From the NCBI GenBank assembly GCA_949987565.1, contig OX465114.1, positions 5,360,832-5,424,831 of the forward strand: a stretch of DNA of 64,000 bases, given 5' to 3'. Below, piece by piece: positions 36,201-51,200 of this stretch (position 1 is the stretch's first letter; the number at the start of each line of letters is the position of its first letter). A model generated the notes under the pieces. That model made no database searches. It was given only the letters and a program-made list of their open reading frames with translations, and was not told where the DNA came from. Position numbers and translations under genes: made by a program. The stretch is from Luidia sarsii. Its lineage: Eukaryota; Echinodermata; Asteroidea; Paxillosida; Luidiidae.

Positions 36201-39200
36201 GCCCTCATTGATTTATATTCTCCTTGATGCAAACATCATATTATATCCATGATGCAATGAAATACCAGCCACACTACAGATATGACCTGTACACACGACA
36301 AAACATCACTCAGCTCGGTGGTCAAGTGGTTAAAAATGTCTGCACTAGAAAGCAGGAGTTGCGGGTTCAAATCCTACCCGAGGTGCCTGTATTTTGTGTA
36401 CAGCAGGCAATCGGGCAAAGCACAAGCACGCAGTGCTTTTATACATTGTGTTCTGATCATCAAATATATCCTCCACATACCTGTGATTGAGTATGCCACA
36501 TCATAGATCCTGTCTCGTAGAGAGCCAACATTGTAGCACCTTGACATTGGCAGGCAGCAAATCTCAATGCAGTCAATAACGTTGGGAAGACCCACATCTT
36601 GTGGCTGGGCTATTCGGATAAACCGATCCACAATCTTACGCTGCAAATCTGGCCAGTATTCCTTGGAATACTTTGATTTGGGACGGACGATGACATCGTA
36701 ATGGGTACCCACAAGCAAGACTGGGGAATTGGGTGCACGAGCCTAGCCAAGAGAAGGAACAGGGCAACAATCAGTGAAATCCACAAATTTCTCTCTATAT
36801 CAGGGATCAAATTTCATGAAAAAAAAAGGACTCGACAATAGGTCCTAGTCCTATGCTCTACACAGGGTTCACGCTTCACTAGTTATGTACATGTACCAGT
36901 ACATGTACACTATGCATACAAGAGATGCATAGAAGTACCGATAATGAAATCAAAGCTTGCAATTTCACTCAGACATCGACTATAATATTTGAGCACCAAT
37001 TGTCTTAATTGTGCAAGAACAAAAAAATGACCTAGACAGCTGGTGGAGCGTAATCACACGCTGCATTAAACCAATACTGATATCACTGACTTGGTCGAAA
37101 GTCTAGCGTTGGATGTTTGGACCCTATACAAAATAGATATTTCATTACCTGAATATTGACCAGCCATTGTTGGATCTGATTAATGCTTTTCATGCCATCA
37201 GTGATCTTGAAAAGGACTAGGTAAAGAGAGCGCTTGGTCAGAAAGTATTGATGGGTGGCATAAAACTCCTCCTGTGAATAAAAGTGGAAGCAACAACTTG
37301 AGGGTAACTTGACTAGAAAGGTAGTTCTGTTAGCTGACCTGATTCATTTGCAACATTCACAACTGCACAGTCAAGAGATTGTTTACTAGGACTAACAACA
37401 ATTAAATTGCTAACTAATGCATCAGTTTACTTGAAACAAATTACCTAATTAACACTATCCCCACAAATATAACCTCCTGCATTATGATAGCCAACTACAT
37501 TTTATGTACAAGTTTACCAGTATTATTGAGTACAACTTAAGCTTGAGGTACCAGATTGCTAATACACATCATGTACATGTACAGTGCATGAACTGTATAC
37601 CAGTATCAATTACAGTACTACGGCAATGAAACCTGTAGTGTCAGATTGTGAACTACTGTACATACATGTGTAATGCTCAAGTGTATAGTATGTATCAATG
37701 GCATGCATATCACTATTCCATATGACGTCCATATCCCTATTACTCTCCTTGGTTATCATGAAATCATCCAGAAATATTCATCAAATGATTGAGAATGAGC
37801 ACATATACACAGAAAGTGCCTTCTATCATTAAGAATGAGTATAATGTTTGTATTACCTGACCACCAAAGTCCCAGGTACTAAAGGTGACCTTCCCATACT
37901 TGCTCTTCTTCTTGTTGTAAGTCCATTCACTGACATCTACTCCTACTGTGGACAGATACTTGCCTCCTCGTGTCTTGCCACCGATGTTTACATTGCCCTG
38001 CCGCTCAGCAAATGTCTGCAAGGAGTTTGTAAAAAAAGAAGGAGACACATTTAGTGTTAGGTCTCTTATGATGAGTAAATGGCAAAGAAATGAGTGTAGC
38101 CTTTGATTGACCTGTTAGTGCTGACACATTCCCAGCCCTTTGTTGTCATCTTTTACATATCAGAGTTATTAAGAACAATTGTGTAATTTGAGAATACCTC
38201 AGTAAAACACATGGCAGAACCTATAAGTATTTATACATTAGAATGTAAACATATTCCTGTATTTGAGAAAATGTTTAAATTTCCCGGTAAATTTTCTTTT
38301 ACTTTGTTTATTTCAAATAGAGTATGATTAAAAGAATGCTAGGGAAATGGCTGGATATGATGGTAGAGCACTGGTAAGCAGAACCACATGTCTTGGGTTC
38401 AAGTCCCGGTCCAGTCAAAGCTTTCTTTGCCATTTTTCAAAATGCAAAAATGTTGCAAACTGCTTACTGACTAAAAGATGCCTTTGAGAGAGCACTTGCT
38501 AGGATTGAAATATCTGACCCTCCTTATTTTTGAACAAATTTTTTTTGTAATTTGACATAAAATAATGTTCAAATTACATTATTAAGGATACAAATCATGG
38601 AGAAGTATTTGTAATTGTTATCAATGTATCTTAGGGTCTCACTTCAGCTGTTTGTGATGTGCTTCCACCTCCCTCTTTCCTGAGTTCATTCAGCAGTGAT
38701 GTCTTCCCAATACAAGCTTTGCCCACAAGCATCAGCTTCATCCTTGTGTATGGCTTGGCGCTGCAAAAGTACAGGTTCACGTACAGGTTTGTACAAGGAT
38801 TAAACAATATATCCTCCCCTCCTCTTGCATTTCTTTCATGAACCATGCAAAATCCAGATTTGCAAAGAATCATTTTAATGAGCCAAGATTTAACTCAAGT
38901 TATGCAAAATGTATACTGCCTTCTGACTGCGTTGACTACGATTGCCCAAATCTCAGACATGCCTTTGAGAAACAAACTGTTGAAACATCAGAATCCCTAA
39001 ATTTGTGTACAAACCTAATCCATTTACAGTAGAACCATTCATGCTATGAAAGGTTCCTGCAAGCCTATGGCATACTTTCCGTTTACCTCAAAATCTTTGT
39101 AGCAGTCAGTGGCTTTTACCCTTTTAAATTCTTTTCAAACAAATAATTCAGATGGTAAGACCACTGGTACAGTATGCAAAACCAAAAGTCTTGAGTTCAA

Positions 39201-42200
39201 GTTCCGGTCCAGTCCAATTTTTTTTGCCATTTTTCATTTTTTAAAATTCTTAATAAAAGAACAAAAGATGCAACCTCAGTCAACTTGGCTCTCACCACAA
39301 TGTTTGTTCTCAAAGTGTTTAACTAGAAAGCTACTTACTCATCCAGGATGGAACGCAAGTATCCCAGTACGTCTTTAACAAATTCTGATTTGAACATACT
39401 GGCTAGAGGCTCAGTCAGCCGACAGCCATCAACCTTCAGGTCATACATGTTTAGACGACCTAACTCTGGTGGCAGAGTGGATATCTTCTCGTTCCCGTTC
39501 AGCTTCAATGAAAAAACAAAAACATCAAAGTGAAAACTAGCATTGACACAAAAATGACTTATAATCATTGAGAAAAGATCTGAAAATAGACTTAAAAGAT
39601 GTGCCGACCCCTCTGGAGAGATTCAACTATGCCGTCCTTTATACTAAGCAATCCTCATGGTTTGCCACCTTCACTCTCTCTGCAAAGGACATTGTCAAAC
39701 ATGCAACAGCAGTAGGCCTCTATAACATGTAACAGTGGCAGGCTGAAAATTGTAAAAAAAAGTCCTTGAAGTTGGCACACATTGATTACTGACATCATGA
39801 AGTTATGGTAACAATCACAAGATGATGAGAGATGCACAGAAACCAGCTTACGATGGGTTATCCATCATTAGTTGAGTTATGATGCATCATAAGGCTTTGT
39901 GAAAACTAACCCTGGTCTTTATTCCATTGTGTATTCACCTAACATTAAAGGCCCAATACAACATTGGGAAGATCAGAAATCATCGATGTCAACAGATTTC
40001 CTTCTAATTTACAAAGATTGTAGATGGTCATGATAGAATCCTCATGTTGAAAACTTGCGATCTGGGATTCAGTAGTTTTAGAGAAATTGTCACTCAAACA
40101 TCGACAAATACATGTAGTTTATTACTTGCAAGTAATAAACTATTTCTTACACTACAGAACGGTGCAAAAACCATGACAGTTTTTTGCCTTTTTCAACTTT
40201 CTCATACAACCATTCAACCTAAAACCTTCGCAGGATTTCTTGTTGTGAATATTTAATGGTTTAACAAACAAACTGTGGCATTCTTTTGACCTTTACCAAT
40301 GTTGTAAAGGGCCATTAATGGTATCTTATTTTTGGTTTATTGCTAAGCTGAGAAGAAAGCTTAGTTGAAATATCTTTATGTTGACACCAACTACATGATA
40401 ATTGTCATCCAGGACCTTCCTGCAGCGGCTATGAGACCACAGCCTGCCCTGACTCCCAGGAACAGCTTGGGCCTAGATATTTCAGCCAGTTGGCCTAAGA
40501 GCAGCACACACCTTCTCCAAGTCTTCCTTGAACCTGCGTGCCTTAGCTCTACCCCGTCCATATTTGACTGAGAAGATCCCTTTGTAACCTTCCACATAAA
40601 CATTATTTTTACAATAAAACACAAACAGACATTTCACATGCACTTTTGCCAACCTTTAAGCTGGAAAGCTTGGTAAGATACTGGATGTCAGTTGGGACTT
40701 CAGTGATCTTGTTGTTGGCAACTGAGAGAGAGTTGAGGCTAGGGAAGAGAAGAGTGACTTCCAGATCACTGCACCTTGTCTGCAAGGCTGGAGGCTGGAG
40801 AAAGAAAATGAAATGAGAAACTTGGAGTTGAAGCATTGACGACAGACAAATGAAAAACATATACCTGTAGGTATGTGTAGATGGTGAGAAAAGATTTCAA
40901 CATGCACTGGTAGTCGAAAACAAAGAAATGATTCTAAACCCACCTTAGCCTCTTCTTCCTTAGATGTTCCCAATGTTCCAGTTGTCTCTTCTTCTTCCGT
41001 GGATGTACCAGACCCTAAAACAGTCGTGGCAATGACATCCAACTGTGTGATCTGATTGCTGGACAGATCTAATGTCCTGAGAGTAGCTAGGACACGATGG
41101 CGACGATGCTTACAGAACTGCACCAAGTTGTGAGGAGGTGGGGAGGGTGAGGTGCTGGTAACAGACGAGTCACGACTCAAACGGTTCTGGGAAGTGTGAC
41201 GCTGAGCTAAAGAGTACTGTGTTGTTGGACTGTAACACATGTCAGGTAAGCCTATTGAGGGGTCATAGTTTGAATTTGAACGGAGGAGCTTGAAAACATT
41301 TGACTTGTGTCGGACAGGTAGGAGACTTGCTGGATTGCTCATGTCTTTGATGCAGTTATGGGACAGCTCAAGATCCACGATCCCTACAGGGTACTTGTTC
41401 ACGGGGCCAAAGTCTGTGATGCGATTGTGGGATAGTACAAGCTTTGTGAGTCTAGGTGTAAGACATGGGAGACCAACAGGAACATGGGTTAACTTGTTGT
41501 GGGATAAGTCCAAGGTTTCTAAGGCATTGATCTCATCAATGTTAGCATTCACTTCCTCTGCACTGTCTCCTTCAATGCTTGCAGTGCTGCACAGCCTGAA
41601 CCGTCTGACATTTATCACTGTATAACCCTTGTCTGAGTCTTTCTCATTGATAAAGACCTCCGAGTCTGATGACTCAGGGCTCTCACTTGGTGGCTCACTG
41701 ATGTTGTCCAAAAGGGCCTGACTTGCCTCCAGAGAGGACATATTCAAGGAAATGTTGGCCGATTCCCTGGTCAGATCCCTCATGCGTAAAGCTGCCTTGC
41801 CAAATTTCAAGGCTGCCTCTGACCAGCGAGCAAATTTTCCAGAGGCCGGCTTCTCAGACTGACCTCCCAGGAGTGGAAAGGTGTCCCTCTTTTGAATCTG
41901 AGTTATTTCTTCATCCAAGGTGGAAAGGCTCTGATGCGCTACCTCTCTGAGAGCTGTTGAGGGAACAGTCACACAAGTGTTCAGTCCGCAGGGAAGGTCT
42001 TCCAGAGCATTCCTGGACAAGTTCAGGGTTTTCAGCTTTGGTGCAATCCACATCTCAAAGGGAAGCTCTCTCAGACTGTTGTTCTCCATGTTCAGGTAGT
42101 CCAAGTCGGGCAACAGGAAGATTTCGGATGGAAGTGTGGTCAAACGATTGTGGGAGAGATTGAGCCTTTTCAGCATCGGTGCATTCCAGGTTCTATCAAT

Positions 42201-45200
42201 GTGGGTTTCTGGGAAATTCCTAGATGTTGGACTAGTACTTCTAGGCATTCCTGGCAGATAGCAGATCTTGTTTTTAGATACATTTAACTGCTGCAAAGAG
42301 GGGAGTTTGAATATGAACAAGGGCAGGTAACTGAGACTGTTGTCAGATAAATCAATCCTCGTTATGGTGGCCACAGAAATGTGGATGTCTGAATCAAGTG
42401 GATAAGTCCTCAGCATTGTATTAAAGCGTAGTCCAGCTTCTACCAACCATTCAGAGTTGATGCTATTTAGATTTTGGTCATGCCAGTCAATGGCAACTGG
42501 TGTATCAAACATCCCATGTGTGCTGGCTGCTCTCTTGAGTCCACCCAAAGTTCTCCTACGGTCATACAAGCTACCTTTTCTCATGTGTTCCTTTTTGTTT
42601 TCCAGTGGCATCGCTGCCCTCGACCGTGCAATAAGAGCTGCCTCCCGAGTTGTTTTGGGCTTGGAATGGCCATCTCCTGAGTCCGGGGATTGAGCAATTT
42701 CCACCACAAAGATCTTGAATTTGTTCTGGTATTCCTCACAGATGACATAGTCTGGATCAGGATGCACGCCGGTGTGAGCTAGGATGGTAGTTACAACATC
42801 ATTGCGTACACTGAGGGTTGCTGACAGTAAGGCCTTTCCACTGGGGTCACGCGCTCCATGCTTCAGTAGAAGTGCGATGATATCCAGGTTATAATCACAG
42901 ATACTGCATGCCTCACACAGAATGGAACTGTCTTGTTTAGGGATGTGCATCTTCTCTGTGACTCTTCCTTCTATTAGGCTAGCATTACTACCGCGGGAGC
43001 CGAACAAGCATTTGATGGACTTGACAGGTAGGTTCACATCAGCTCCGTGCTTGAGCAAGAGTGAGACAGTTTCTATATTTCCTGCAATGACCGCACTGTG
43101 AAGTGGTGTGCGACCGATGACAGTGTAGCAATCCACTTCAATATAGGCCTGCCTCTTCCCATGGCCAAAGTTGGGCACAACAGAGCCAGCGGGTCGGTAT
43201 TCTAGCAGGGTTCTAGCAACTTCGACATGGCCAGCGGTACAGGCCAGATAGAGGGCTGTCTGACCATTAATGTTCCGTAGATTGAGATAGAATGGAAGAT
43301 CACCTTTGTAGGACTTGAAGGTGCTACACATGGCAGACTGATCCAACTGGCAAAATCCCTAAAAAATAAACAGAAAAACCAAGTTTGAGACTTGTTGAGG
43401 GTGAACAGTTTCCACTAACACTTTTTTGAAAAATGGCAAAGAAAACTTTGCTTGGACTGGGACTTGAGCCCAAGACCTCTAGTTTTGCATACCAGTGTTA
43501 TTCAATGAGGTTTTGCCCTTGCTCGACGTGATAAACACTGAATGCTCAGTGCTTTGCCCGGTGCCTGATCAAAATATTTCAGGCAGCTCGGGTGGGATCG
43601 GGCTTGGGCAGCAACATCATGTTATATCTATCATACATGTACCAGTGTTCTTACTATCTGACCTATCGAGCCCTTAGATGGTGACCTTCACAAATAATCA
43701 ACAAGTCTTTTCCGGGGTGCGGGCACCAGTCAGAAGCATTAAAAGCTGCCATATATCTCCAGGTATCACACCCCCGCTTTCATTCAGATGCAAACAACCT
43801 ATTGATGTAAACCTGGCTACAGCAGCTTGGGGATCACACAAAGTGGATGTAACTGTTTTCCTTTATTCATTTGACTTCAATTTCAAAAGCTGCATCCACT
43901 TCCCAGTCAGTGTTTCCTTTATTTGTTTGATTTATAGGTAAAATTGAGATATGCTAATGAGACAGAATGCATTTTAAACTGTACATGTATGTGATTTATC
44001 ATGTGTGCATATTAAATGCATGCACATGTACAAAATGAGCATATTCTTCTTGTACATTTTTGTACATAATTGCATACACTGTATAAAAGTGCAAAATGCT
44101 GATCTCACACAATGTCCTCTTTGCACAAAAAACATTCATTGAATATACTGCTCATACCAAAAGACCTTGAACTATAAAAAACCTCTAGATTGGTGTACAT
44201 GTACTTCCTTTATTTTAAATCTGCAATTGTTAATATATTGTACATGTATGTGTACATAAAAGATTAACAAATACATGTAATAAAAAAGATTGAAAACTTC
44301 AGCATTAAATAGCAAAATCTAGTGACATATAAATGATACACACCTATCTAGATGGGTGTTTCACATTCATAAAAGTGGTTCGGGTCATTTTACACAGTGG
44401 GCCTACAGGTTTGCCGAACTCTGAACTCTGAACTTAATATTGCTTCAATCCCATCAATCCCTTAATGAAAGACTTCCCCTTGCAGGAAAGCCGTGATGGT
44501 TTCAGGGTATACGGAAGGGCATTGTAGATGAATCAGGTACTATAATTAGGAAGTAAAGGCCAGCTGTACGGTAACATAGGTACTGGATGTTAAAAGCAAA
44601 TTATCACCCAGCTTTAGGAAGATGAAAGCAAAATCAAACTTGACTTTGCATGTGTGCTGAGTGGACTATGCACATATGTACATGTGCATGGAATCAAGTC
44701 AGATAACAAATTTCATCAATTGGCTGAAAACTGAGCTCTGCATTTATTATTAGAAGATTGGTTTAAGATTCTCCTCAAGGTAATCCAGACAGGGCAAAAC
44801 CCCTTCTATATATAACTGTGGATATCAAATTACTGCACTATATATACATCGCTGCTAGTCTAAAATTAAACCCAAAGTACAAGTATGATGTACCGTAGTG
44901 TAAGGTAAAAAAGTAAGGAGCATATGGTGTAATGTTCATGTGCACTATGTCATCAAACTTAAATAAAACCAAGCACTAAAGGTACATTGTATATTTTCAT
45001 ACCTGTCCATGTATATCTCCGTTTAACAACAGACCAAAATGCTTATCCTACCTTTTTTTTCTTCTTTCTCAATAAAAAAAGAGTGAATAATTAAGTTAAT
45101 GTGCTTTTAACATTGTATTGATGTGAAACTTTGTAAGACTCCCAGCAAAGGAGAATCACAGGGTCTTAACTTTATCATACAGCAAAGACAAGACTTGGAT

Positions 45201-48200
45201 TGAATGGGCATTAGACGCAAAGTAACTTATATTAATGTAAAAACGGTGAGAACGCATGGAACTTTTGGCAATGATGAAGTATGTTACTGCATGGAAAAAA
45301 AACATAGTTGACACAATGCTGAGAATTACATATAGTAGATCACAGTCATGTGCTCACACATATGTATGATTTCAATGTGTTGCTTATCTACACTGTACAT
45401 GTGCAGCATGCCGACTCAATCCATGAGAAGGCTGCCATCTAAGGTCTTTACAATAACTCAGAAGGTACATGTAAGAGTTCTAGTATGTAAAACCAGAGGT
45501 CCAAGTCAAAGTTTTCTTTGCCTTCCCAAAAGTTTGCAGTAATTTTTTCCCTTAATTTGTTGCCTCAATCCATGTATGTTACATGCATGTCCCACTTACT
45601 TTCTCATCCAGTGCAGACTTGTAGTCAAATTCCAGCAGCAGTTTGACAATGGCTGCATTGCCTTGCTTCGCTGCAGCATGCAGTGGAACTTCCATCTCAT
45701 TAGTTTGGTCACTGGCCATTGCTGGAAAATGCTGGTGAAAAAGGGACAGAAATCCCATCAGGTTAAAGGCATTTCCACACAGGAAACACTAACACAGGAA
45801 GCTACATGTGTATACATGTACCATACTTCTAATCTGGCACTAGCAAAGAGCACCTTTAAAATCTGCAGAAATTTGACAAGTCAACAAAATTCCTTTTAAT
45901 ATGGGTTAAAAAGAAATGAAAATGGAGGTGCATGTGTCATTATTTTGAGGTTTGAATACTTTACACATAGGTAAGTTTCATAACCTGCATATATCTCAAA
46001 CTGATGTAGAGTCAATATCAGGTGAGGGTATACCAAGCACACACTGTACCATCATTTCTGCACGCTATTCATGCAATATTGAGAAATACACAGAGATTAA
46101 ACTTTCTTAGAATGTATCATTTATGATCACTGATTTTGTTAATACAATGTAAGTCCAATTTGAAAAGTGGCATCAGTAAAAAAAAAAAGGCACTACTGTG
46201 CCAGTATTTCCTTTTCCTTTTAAATTTACCAAGAAAAGTCTATCAAGAATCCAGTTTCAACTTTTACATTCGGCAGCTACAAAACCTCTCTATTATCTTG
46301 TTGGCATATAAAATGGGGTTCACAACACCTACAACTCACATACGGAAGTTAAGGGCCATTATGCTTGCACGAATTTTGGGAGCTGTTTTGCAGTTTCACA
46401 ATTGTTAGTTTTACATGTATACAAAATGGTATGTATGAGATAGTATAGAAATCTTGCCACACATACAAATTGACAGTGCTTCCCTAAATATTCGTGAAAT
46501 CATGAAATTTCTGGTTGATAGCTGTGATTTTTTGGGGGGCAGATGGTCATGAATGTGTATGCATTTAAAAAAATTTTTTTGACTTTTTAACTGAATATTT
46601 CTGAAATAAACATTCCGCCTTTGAGAAAGGTCCTGCTGGGATGGAAATGTAAGATTTGCATTTTTGCAACACTTTACAACACAGTTTGCAACCCTTTTTG
46701 TACATGACGTACATGTATATCATTCTGAAATGAGTTTATTTCATAAAAAAACATATGGGACAGGAGAGTTGTATGCACTGCATTTACATGTTGAAAAATA
46801 AATTAAAATGACAATAATTACAAGCAAATATTTCTTCAATTGCCACAAAGTGTATTACATGTATCCCTGGGGTATTTTGTAAGATTTTAAGTGCAATGTT
46901 TAATGGGCAACCCTCACAATGAAAATTCATTTATAAAAAACCTAACAACCAGGAAAAATCCAAACAATTGTCGACTAGTGATAAAAATCGCTATGATTGG
47001 TTTAAAAACAAAAGTCTAATTTCCATCTGGGATTCTGGGCCATGAGCAAATGTGACAAATAGAAAAGGAAAGTAAGCATCATTTTACATTTGCATACAAT
47101 GACACTCTGCTTCTTGCTTGTCTTGTCTTCTTTCTATCTTGTTGCCCAGTTTTAGTTTTCTTTATTGATATTGGTTTTGTGTATTTTAAGCCCCTACATA
47201 ACATTGGTCGAGGTCAAAGAATAGCATCCATACGTTGTCGGATCCAACATATGCACGAAATAGCACCCCTGTGAAAATTTTAGCTCAATCCGCCAACTGA
47301 GTCTCCAGAAAATCGTGAAAACTGCTTCATTTGTTTCGCGAAAATATAGCATTCAACGCCATACTGTTCCGAAAAATAGTTTAGATCTCAGTGAGACGTA
47401 CACGATTTCTTTTACTCTTTTCTCCCAAAATACATTTTAGGCAGAAATATCTCAGTGCGAGGTTTCTACTATAACCATCTTCAAACTGTATAAGTTTCAT
47501 GTAAATCTGTGAACATTTCTGTTTTTCGATCTTACCAATGTTGTGTTATACATCTGGCTGACCAGCGATAAACATGGAAGATGGTAGAAGGCACAAAAAA
47601 GTGACATACCGGTACTTGTGCACAACAGGCTATCAATGATACTTAATACAACAAATTAGACAACTGAAATGTCATAAACTTCAACACAAACCTCACCTTA
47701 CACAAATGTAAAGGCCACCTAGGTAAAGGGCTACAGAGAAGAGAACACAAACTTGAAGGAACTTGGGGTGACTGAAGGAATAGTTTGATATTCCTTGTTG
47801 CAATGTATGTAAATATATGAAGCGTACAGTATCTAATTGAAAACAATATCATAGCCAAACAACAGAAAATTGTAAAAGAAATGTAAAATACAGAAAATAA
47901 TACTCAGTTTTGATGTATCATCTTACCTGAAGTAGCAATTTAGCAACATCAAAGTGGCCGTTAAGGCATGCCGCATGTAAAGGAGTCTGCTTAGTGTCAC
48001 GATTGGGCTTGCCATTGACATTGTGATCCAAGAGGAACTGAACAACACTAAGACAGCCAGCAAATGAAGCCCTATAAACGTAACCAAGCATATCAATAGC
48101 ACAGTAAATGGCATTAGCATGTCATACAGCTTCCACTTCATCTCAAAGATCATTTACCGGTATGCAGACTTTGAACACCACTGCAGGCAAATATCTTGTC

Positions 48201-51200
48201 ATTCTCGTTTAATTTATGATCCTGAAAACTTTATTAATTTAGTGCACCGACAATTACATGAAATGACATCATAGGAATTACAGTTACAAATGTACATGGA
48301 CATGAATATGTATATTATATACTCTTACCTGTATAAAGGTGTCTCTTTGTATTCTTTGTTGATAGCATTGTAGCCAATGCGTCTGAGTATTTTCCGTAGC
48401 TCCTTGACATTAGTACATGCATCCAGTAAGTCTGGTTCTAGGCTTGATCTCAACCTCTCCCTTTCCACTGAAAAAAGAGATAAAGACAAACACTTCTGTG
48501 ATAATGAGACGATCATTTTCAAACCTACCAGGCAAGGGCTGTACACAAACTGACATAAATTTACTAAAAGGCACAATAATACCAAACAACTTTCTTCTGT
48601 GGCACCTGACATTTTGATCCATGGTTCTCAAACAGCCTTTGAAAACAGCTCCTGCCTTTGTAAGGAGAGTCCTGCTAGGATCCGAAATTTCAGGCCCTCT
48701 ACATTCCTGAGCTTAGCATTTTAGTAATTGAAGTCTGTTAGCAGTTTGCAACTCTTTTGTGTAGGCCTATTCTTTCTTTTGCTTTAACAAAGGAAAGAAA
48801 GCAGACCAGAAAAGACCAAAACTAGAGATTTATGTCTGTTGGCTAACAGAACATAACGCTTTTCCGCATCTGGTTCTCTTAAAAAAAAAAAAAAATTGAC
48901 ATCAGCGGGATTCGAACCCGTAACCTCAATTTCTACCCCAAAACGCATGTGCATATTTCGTGCACAAAGTGTATGGGACTTCATTATAACATTCAAAAAA
49001 TCATAATAATTCTGAACAATGGTCAATTGGTTCAAAACTCAGGACTTGGAATGTCTAGCCCAATAGCTAAATGCCCACCAAATTTCGAGAAGGTTAACCT
49101 TTGGCTAATATGTGTTTCAAAAACACGCATTTTGATGACGTCACGATTGCGTCATGACATTTTGGCCCTGGAGGGTGTTTCAAAACTACATCCCCAATAG
49201 ATATAAACAAAACAATTAAAGAAATCTTGCTCCGTTGGCCAAATATGCCTAATTGAATGTTACAATCTGAAAAGTTCATGACCTCATTAATATTCATGAG
49301 ATTACGTCACGATCAAATGAGGGCAATTTTTTGATACACCTTTTCTCAACTTAGATATACTGCAAAATTGAAACCAAAATAAATTGTACTTTTGCTTTTA
49401 TTTGAGTTTTAAATTTGCCCCTTTAAAGCGCTGTCACGTGACACGTGGTGACGTCATGATGCCGTAAAGGGTATGATACATAATTTGAGCAACGGTTCTA
49501 TGCATATGCCAAGTTTGAAGAAAATCCAACTGTGTTTAATGGCTAAAATGGCTCTTACAAAACCCAAGTGCTTTGTCTATGGGATTTTTTCCGACAAGAA
49601 GAAGACCGAAAAAAAAAAAAATCAGAACAAAAGCAATAGCTTTTCCGCTTTGCGGCGGAAAAGCTAAAAATCTGCCTGGTTTGGGATTAAAACCAATGTT
49701 TCTGGTTTGATGTACCAGCACCCTACCATGTGAGCCACAAAACAAATTCTTGGAATGAACACACAGGTACACCTACACATGTACCGTATGGTACCACAAA
49801 AGAAAACATAGAAACCACAGCCTTAACTTACTGTACATGTTTTTATGATTCTTAACACTGCTGTATTTTCAAAATATTAGATTCATCTCACACTTGCTTG
49901 TAGTTTGGTGCTGCTTAATAGTAAGCTCAACTTTACTTGTAAATCATCTGAGTGAGCTACACCCCTTTACAGCATCTTGACATTAATATGTAAATCATTC
50001 CTTATAAATGCCATGCCATATGAATTCCATGAGACAATTAATGGGTAGCCAGTTTCAAAAGAATCTCTTCTAGGAAAAATGCTTTAAATATGTGATACCA
50101 AAGTCAAAGCATTTTGAGTGCCTCTCAAGTTGCCTGATGAAATCAGCTGCCAGCAAGTTGATACTATACCGGTACATGTACGTATAAATCCAAATATCAA
50201 TACATTTTTAAACCATTCATGCAATTATTGCAATTGTGATAATATCATGAATGCTTCATTGAACAAAAGTTTCACACATCAATAATGGAATTCCTAATAA
50301 TATACACGCAAATATACAGTCCTGAGTAAATTACCAAATTCTTCTTTCCATGCTCTGACTATACCAAAGTCGCCATCTACATCTCCGAGTAACTTGCTTT
50401 CTCTGAGGCTAGTCCTTTGAATATGATGATGAGTTTGCTCAGTCAAATGCTTCTTGTATGCTGAAGACACATTGGAGCAATAGCCAAAGGAGTTCATCTT
50501 GATGATTACAACAATCCCATCTGTATTCAACACATGCCTGCTGGATGTACAGGGGCATGTGGCTTAAGCCCGCGAGAGCTTCCTATTTAAAATCCTGAGA
50601 GAACGAACACTCCCAATATTTTTTGTTGTCTCATTGTTGAAAAGGTGTGTGCGATTCCGTTTGACAGTGGCACCAATCCCACGCTGAGTCTCTCACCAAT
50701 CCTGTCATGTCAGTTCTATCTTACAGGATACATGTACATGTTCATGTGCACAAAACTATACAGCTTTCAACTCACTGGCTCAACTGTCTAACAATTTTTT
50801 TAGCAGAGCAAAGGAAGCGATGACCTCAACAAAAACAACAAGGTATCGTCTGACTGGCATCATCATCCGGACATAAATGTTGCAGAAAGTTGTCAAAAGT
50901 TGTACTCCCATCACAGTGCTTGTGTTTTCTATCCTTTTAACAATTGCAGAACTGCTTTAGAAGACACATCAAGTCCAAATGTGATGAATCCAAAGTCTCT
51001 TCTGCATGGTGGGCCATGTTGGACTGCAAATCTTGAAACTGCATGTGACACTGAATGTACAGTACCTGAATCCAGTTTCTATGGAAAACCATCCCATGTA
51101 CTTTTCATGTTTTTCATCTGAAGTCATTTGAACACCAGATTGAAAGTGTGCTCAGCCTCACAGATACATGTACATGTAGGTACTGTACAGACTACAGAGC

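Noticed and set aside
40391..40624. 77-codon - strand frame considered as a LRRK exon
   Set aside because: Exons 8 and 9 join directly in phase and give a continuous leucine-rich repeat; nothing is missing between them.
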